Positions 10,001 to 10,482 of a DNA stretch of 10,482 nucleotides are shown one piece after another. The notes below the pieces were generated by a model. It saw nothing but the letters and a program-made list of their open reading frames with translations. It did not search any database and was not told the origin of the DNA. Origin of the DNA: an uncultured bacterium (GTDB taxonomy: Bacteria; Bacteroidota; Bacteroidia; Bacteroidales; Paludibacteraceae); the NCBI GenBank assembly GCA_947074225.1, contig CAMTOX010000037.1:1-10482 (forward strand), read 5' to 3'. A program made the position numbers and the translations under genes. Within the stretch, counting starts at the first letter, position 1. The number at the start of each line of letters is the position of its first letter.

Positions 10001-10482
10001 CCGCGACCATTGCCGCTATTGAATTCAAAAGCCAATTGAATCCAACTAGCATATTCTTCGGGGATGACAATATCTTGCATACTCCATTGTCCTATTGCCT
10101 CATTGAAAGAAGCAATAAGATTCCATGGTGCTGTAGATGAATCACGTGCATAAACACGCAATTCATCGTGTACATTTCCTGAATAGGCAGGTTGAATGAG
10201 TGAGAAACTAAGTTGTAACTGCGATAATGCAGCAACATCTTGAAATGAAGTGATCAATTTATTACCCGTGTCGGCAGTAGTGCCAACAAAATAGGCATAA
10301 TATTGTCCCTCGGCAGCGGTAGTTACTGTGGATATTCCAGCAGTAGAAACTCCCCATGCTGTACTACTCCCTTCACTTTGAGCTTGACTCCAAGCAGAAG
10401 AAAGCACACCTTGCTCAAAACCTTCAGTGTCGATCTCCTTCTGAGCAGAGAGCGATATCGGTATTGTTATAACAATACACAC
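1096..10482 (-). CDS. Giant multidomain T9SS-secreted surface protein (J-type beta-sandwich/FN3 array), 5' partial
   Basis: An open frame of 3128 residues (at least about 340 kDa) runs from the right edge to a TAG stop at 1096-1098, with no frameshift. Residues 1-14 are the tail of a signal peptide (IPISLSAQ), so the start codon is outside the window; the GTG at the edge is only a chance first codon. From residue 15, eleven beta-sandwich domains of the choice-of-anchor J / cleaved-adhesin / MAM-like type alternate with ten FN3 domains. Residues 2874-3037 hold three GCDS repeats, and 3045-3128 a canonical T9SS sorting domain (LYPNP, VVEIYNQLGQLI, SGVYMVRI). No catalytic motif is visible. Cleaved-adhesin domains occur in the Porphyromonas gingivalis hemagglutinin/gingipain family, and FN3 domains often act as spacers, so adhesion or a long stalk is inferred, not proved. 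After Sec export and T9SS passage, the C-terminal domain would be removed and the protein attached to surface lipopolysaccharide. A strong terminator follows, and the next gene downstream has its own candidate promoter. Confidence 0.93.
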   Translation of the reverse strand: MCIVITIPISLSAQKEIDTEGFEQGVLSSAWSQAQSEGSSTAWGVSTAGISTVTTAAEGQYYAYFVGTTADTGNKLITSFQDVAALSQLQLSFSLIQPAYSGNVHDELRVYARDSSTAPWNLIASFNEAIGQWSMQDIVIPEEYASWIQLAFEFNSGNGRGIGIDQIKLGNVANCIDVSGLSVSRITDNGATLNWGDQNYAYNYEIKISTTAITDFTAPANVCDSVIFTAPADITGLLANTQYFFYVRANCRAGGYSEWSQGVSFTTLCASTQLPLTENFDSYTTLTNPFPTCWNRLMKSSGDWSGYYETAVAYQAQCVSGGYNNSVGAMKMQSFYNENNQSYNPLVVSNYVSTQSVQTTSLTACQLSFYINSTDLRYELHVGVMSDPLDETTFERVTTVKAANMGLWEQVIIPFDTYSGNGKYVALMMEGGNGTNLTQSMLIDDLQISTINPCAKPTLLRAESVTANSVRLKWNGVSSSYRLVVSSIQIDPTTQNGDIFDGSVTTNNQLLTALNANTTYYFYVLNNCTPQSTWSEEANFSTACGAIVEFPHTENFESYGTQGSGWFNAFPTCWSRIQNISTAQNYPYISPMSLVNGSALYFYSSTNLSAIAVMPEMGVDVSGLKLSFNAVITNPECGIIVGVMTDPTDSATFVEVSRIYPEQTIAFLNYSVYFDQYSGTGRYIAFKSQRDYNNYFYLDDVVVEELASCMPAYELDVENVTANSATATWNQVMGANAYRLKLSNTALTNPNTTFGLLKDTTVTTNSLLLSGLSGSSNYYLYIQTLCDGENSEWVEKYFRTECGTVTALPFYENFDNTTPNTIPNCWKVVQYVNNMPYVSTATNDYDYKGSPSLRFRTSNALVASPAIAGSLNGLQLSFFLAQENSSAGNMVVGVMTDTTDISTFMPLDTFSLNNYLTPTYLEVDLTRPQLTATDYHIVFKQQSNSNYDSFWVDEVTVEAAPSCGRISTTNLLAVLDQSATLSWQAAQSEQTWRIAIGQAPYYPGDAHGTYYTVQAPMFKVLNLTAETTYDYFIQAICAPADTAQWSRASSFTTSGAVAQVPYSFGFEIDDESNNWVISNGASVNQWCVGQATAVTGSNALYISNDGGISNTYSYTMYAHRTHAYAYRTLALEEGQYYISFDWRANGYQGVDLLAAFLVPATVEMLEGGLGDNNGNKPYNSYQFNANDLKEGWQLIGGSVLQLSNYWQTFSQSVTITEAGAYRLVFYWTNGYQSWASNFDPPAAIDNVSVTPLTCGIPSNIEVEMTSTTAQFSWLSFNSPTQWEAKVSSTPISLSALEGVTTDIYDATISQDVVNVTGLTGNTTYYFYVRSICSETDKSQWQLYEFKTPCDGIASLPYSENFNAYTTYGQKIDCWNVVGQANGGPTSYTYLNYGGGSGASLYFNAPSNGGESIITIPRLENDSVKNTMVTFYAYYYNAGASIQVGVVSNLNDPSSFASIHTHTITRSSSWEFVEVDMSSYEGDGQYIAFSVSSSDPYSYGYFFIDNVAITRQNPCKKIRTMNVDRVDPTNARLTWNELNVAATYTIMVSTAPFDPETNQNADVYEMVQDNYLYLSSLTPGTTYYAYIRSECDGEFYSDWSDQVSFKLPCQGVNLPLVETFAQGTPYEELPCWLSLVNVSGSVAIDNTMKPQVAMNTDDGADGRSYKLYSAYSETVSGSNTNYNHSRSIAILPLVNANVQALQLSLNHFTDYYGSHLYVGVMEDPTDYATLELYDSLQLGSWKESIINFSNYTGNGNYIALFTDAQKTAMRYTAYIDNIVLDSIRNCQAPTSPWATGVTDNQATLHWGSVTGMDTLWHLQVSLVDLGSNVEELDNMQDFVVDTLIAQPWATISNLNPETTYFYYVRSVCGNNAYSERYKKSMNFTTSCVAQMLPLFENFDTEASFNGCWQIALQNEISSQAPTWSLNSTSQYTYEGSGSAIMSAMREFYNSYLISPKVSIPAANQYRVRFMMYRTNTTTNDEGINLWINSTPDTIGATLLNSVNRSVELSPVVDAQGWYEYIDTIPMAGNYYIIFEGKNRSGSSIYIDNVAIESINACERVTFIRNEKVQATQANVLWENNAALPIEYAVGVTGFDPNTATITPIGLTSSVVVTGLTPNTDYDVYVRSVCGNSNAGVWMKTSFKTKQQPAALPYAIDFETTADNDLWTIIGTNANKFYMGNAVAYTGNNALYISNEIGNNNQYTTTQESYAFAYRTIHFKGGNYNINFKWHAMGESGADYGRVFLAPASTVILPNSNNQIYSTYSIPEGWINIGYLLLGQSEWQTFNENVAIDKDADYHLVIYWVNNANGVGANPALAIDDLTVEVNSCHTPFNAHARMIEGDNAIITVATDAQQVQMKLDTRYFTLSNVDVEEAFIDTMVNGNSALITGLAPLTQYYLWIRTVCNGDTTAWIEGNSFTTVCGPQVVTAELSYVEDFENYIVNYTAVRPDCWYGNSFQPSYYPTIVNNSYNAYQGDKYFSLRVNQVGSNSYVTLPEFTANIQNLQIRFFGRNGYSGVKGIRVGVMSDKEDVSTFEQVAILPHSSEYTEHLVNFANYIGTGKYIALLADDGSIGTYTDYSIDNLVVEFIAMCQQPSMLVASEVSAYSAKINFMAEQTQNQWQIKVTTQLLDNPTTDIALIDTLINATEVQLNNLTPNTFYYYYVRSICGANDTSAWSSAAYFMTECAAYNARMIERFEGALFPSHCWIRSNSSLNAVMQGENLNVTTIGWSQNNSAVFGSQHAAVSVDRSNVSYWLVTPEVAVADSSALTFRLAKSGVNSALNGNIAADNDRFMVMVSTNGGATWDVANATVWSGQPTAQYQLNALTHQGVDVEINLAAYTNQTIKVAFYVENQLIEHYQTYDLHIDDVRINNRSNFVIEDAICSGYNYEFNGFNIPMNNLLPENSPFTFTRVGLAETGCDSTIILDLEVLPSVEHNIVASICDNEVYNENGFNFTEPGVYRTYNNAANGCDSITILTLVVNPTYVVNDAVEISQGDLPYSYLDTIFDLNTPLGVTQHELHTQTEHGCDSIVHLVLQVQKGTAVGTLIMNNATLYPNPIQIGNVTTLMADYSVEECQDMVVEIYNQLGQLILTIRPNEFPLHISGLEQSGVYMVRIRKQNEVLFRTKLIVQ
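1099..1350 (-). other. Canonical T9SS type A C-terminal sorting domain
   Basis: Residues 3045-3128. LYPNPIQIGN at 3051-3060 is the typical opening, followed by VVEIYNQLGQLILTI, the strand FPLHISGLEQSGVYMVRI and the terminal RTKLIVQ. This signal directs T9SS export and is normally removed by the PorU sortase when the cargo is attached to surface lipopolysaccharide. Confidence 0.93.
1372..1863 (-). repeat. Three GCDS repeats before the sorting domain
   Basis: Residues 2874-2929, 2930-2979 and 2980-3037. Each ends G-C-D-S-(T/I)-x-x-L-x-L-x-V, and the first two begin with a strand ending A-I-C or S-I-C. This short repeat is common just upstream of T9SS sorting domains in Bacteroidota secreted proteins and probably forms a small beta-sandwich stalk. 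Cys2881/2917 and Cys2940/2968 would pair. The third copy reads ISQGD where the first Cys would be, leaving Cys3025 without its usual partner. Confidence 0.8.
1864..2421 (-). other. Eleventh J domain (J11), cleaved-adhesin type, without a following FN3
   Basis: Residues 2688-2873. The domain opens ARMIERFEG, has SHCW at 2701-2704, a strand YWLVTPEV typical of cleaved-adhesin/choice-of-anchor J domains, an Asp-box-like turn STNGGATW at 2795-2802 and closes LHIDDVRIN. It is the most canonical member of the family in the array. It lacks the closing Cys seen in J1-J10, which fits the fact that no FN3 follows it. Confidence 0.8.
2422..10440 (-). repeat. Tandem protein repeat: ten J-domain + FN3 units
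   Basis: Each unit is a J-type beta-sandwich of about 155-195 residues followed by an FN3 domain of about 93-105. Unit boundaries in residues: 15-273, 274-549, 550-807, 808-1059, 1060-1354, 1355-1612, 1613-1890, 1891-2149, 2150-2427, 2428-2687. FN3 domains start after the Cys at 175, 454, 709, 963, 1254, 1514, 1785, 2056, 2327 and 2589. J domains usually open LPxxENF, carry a Cys-Trp 20-29 residues after the preceding FN3's terminal Cys, and close with an I-D-D/N strand. FN3 domains carry an early core Trp, then L-x-x-x-T-x-Y-Y-x-Y-V-R-x-x-C and F-x-T-x-C. J2, J3, J4, J6, J7 and J10 share VGVMxDPxDxxTF and Y-x-G-x-G-x-Y-I-A. J5 and J9 are a longer class (NALYISN, AYRT, WQTF). J1, J8 and J11 are a looser third class. 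I see no long DNA repeats, so the units are old duplications. Confidence 0.9.
10441..10482 (-). other. C-terminal part of a signal peptide, cut by the window edge
   Basis: Residues 1-14 of the visible frame are hydrophobic and end SLSAQ, followed by the charged KEIDTE. Cleavage before Gln14 is expected. The charged n-region and start codon are missing, so the real start is probably only a few to some 15 codons beyond the window. Confidence 0.75.

Noticed and set aside
2422..10440. CRISPR array or DNA tandem repeat, suggested by the regular period of about 800 bases
   Set aside because: The period is at protein level only; units are 250-295 codons long, vary in length and have no conserved DNA repeat or spacer pattern.
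10480..10482. GTG as the start codon of the giant protein
   Set aside because: It is the first codon at the window edge and falls inside a signal-peptide hydrophobic stretch with no basic n-region before it, so the frame almost surely continues to the right.

Overview
The window looks like the chromosome of a Bacteroidota species, most likely in the order Bacteroidales. Both genes encode secreted proteins whose C-termini resemble type IX secretion system (T9SS, Por secretion) type A sorting domains. Signal peptides end in ...AQ, the DNA is moderately A+T rich, and the complete gene has no Shine-Dalgarno sequence, all usual for that phylum. The genus cannot be read from this stretch.

Layout, left to right. 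Positions 1-250 are non-coding and hold a probable terminator for the gene to its right, plus a weak second hairpin. Positions 251-892 (minus strand) encode a complete 213-residue protein: signal peptide, one fibronectin type III-like (FN3) domain and an atypical T9SS C-terminal domain. Positions 893-1095 are an intergenic gap with a candidate promoter for that gene and a strong hairpin terminator for the next one. Positions 1096-10482 (minus strand) are one uninterrupted reading frame of at least 3128 residues that runs off the right edge, so the true start codon lies outside the window.

The giant protein is a tandem array. Eleven jelly-roll-like beta-sandwich domains of the choice-of-anchor J / cleaved-adhesin / MAM-like kind (called J1-J11 here) alternate with ten FN3 domains. 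Three short 'GCDS' repeats and a canonical T9SS sorting domain follow. The best reading is a very long, disulfide-braced fibre or adhesin exported by Sec, folded in the periplasm, passed through the T9SS and attached to the cell surface. The small gene would be another T9SS cargo with its own promoter. No enzyme, mobile element, RNA gene or CRISPR array is visible.

The most notable observation is the cysteine pattern. One set of cysteines braces each FN3 domain. A second set appears only where an FN3 domain ends in F-x-x-x-C and the next J domain has a Cys-Trp; both are lost together at the same junctions. This predicts 18 regularly placed disulfides and three flexible, unstapled J domains (J1, J5, J9).
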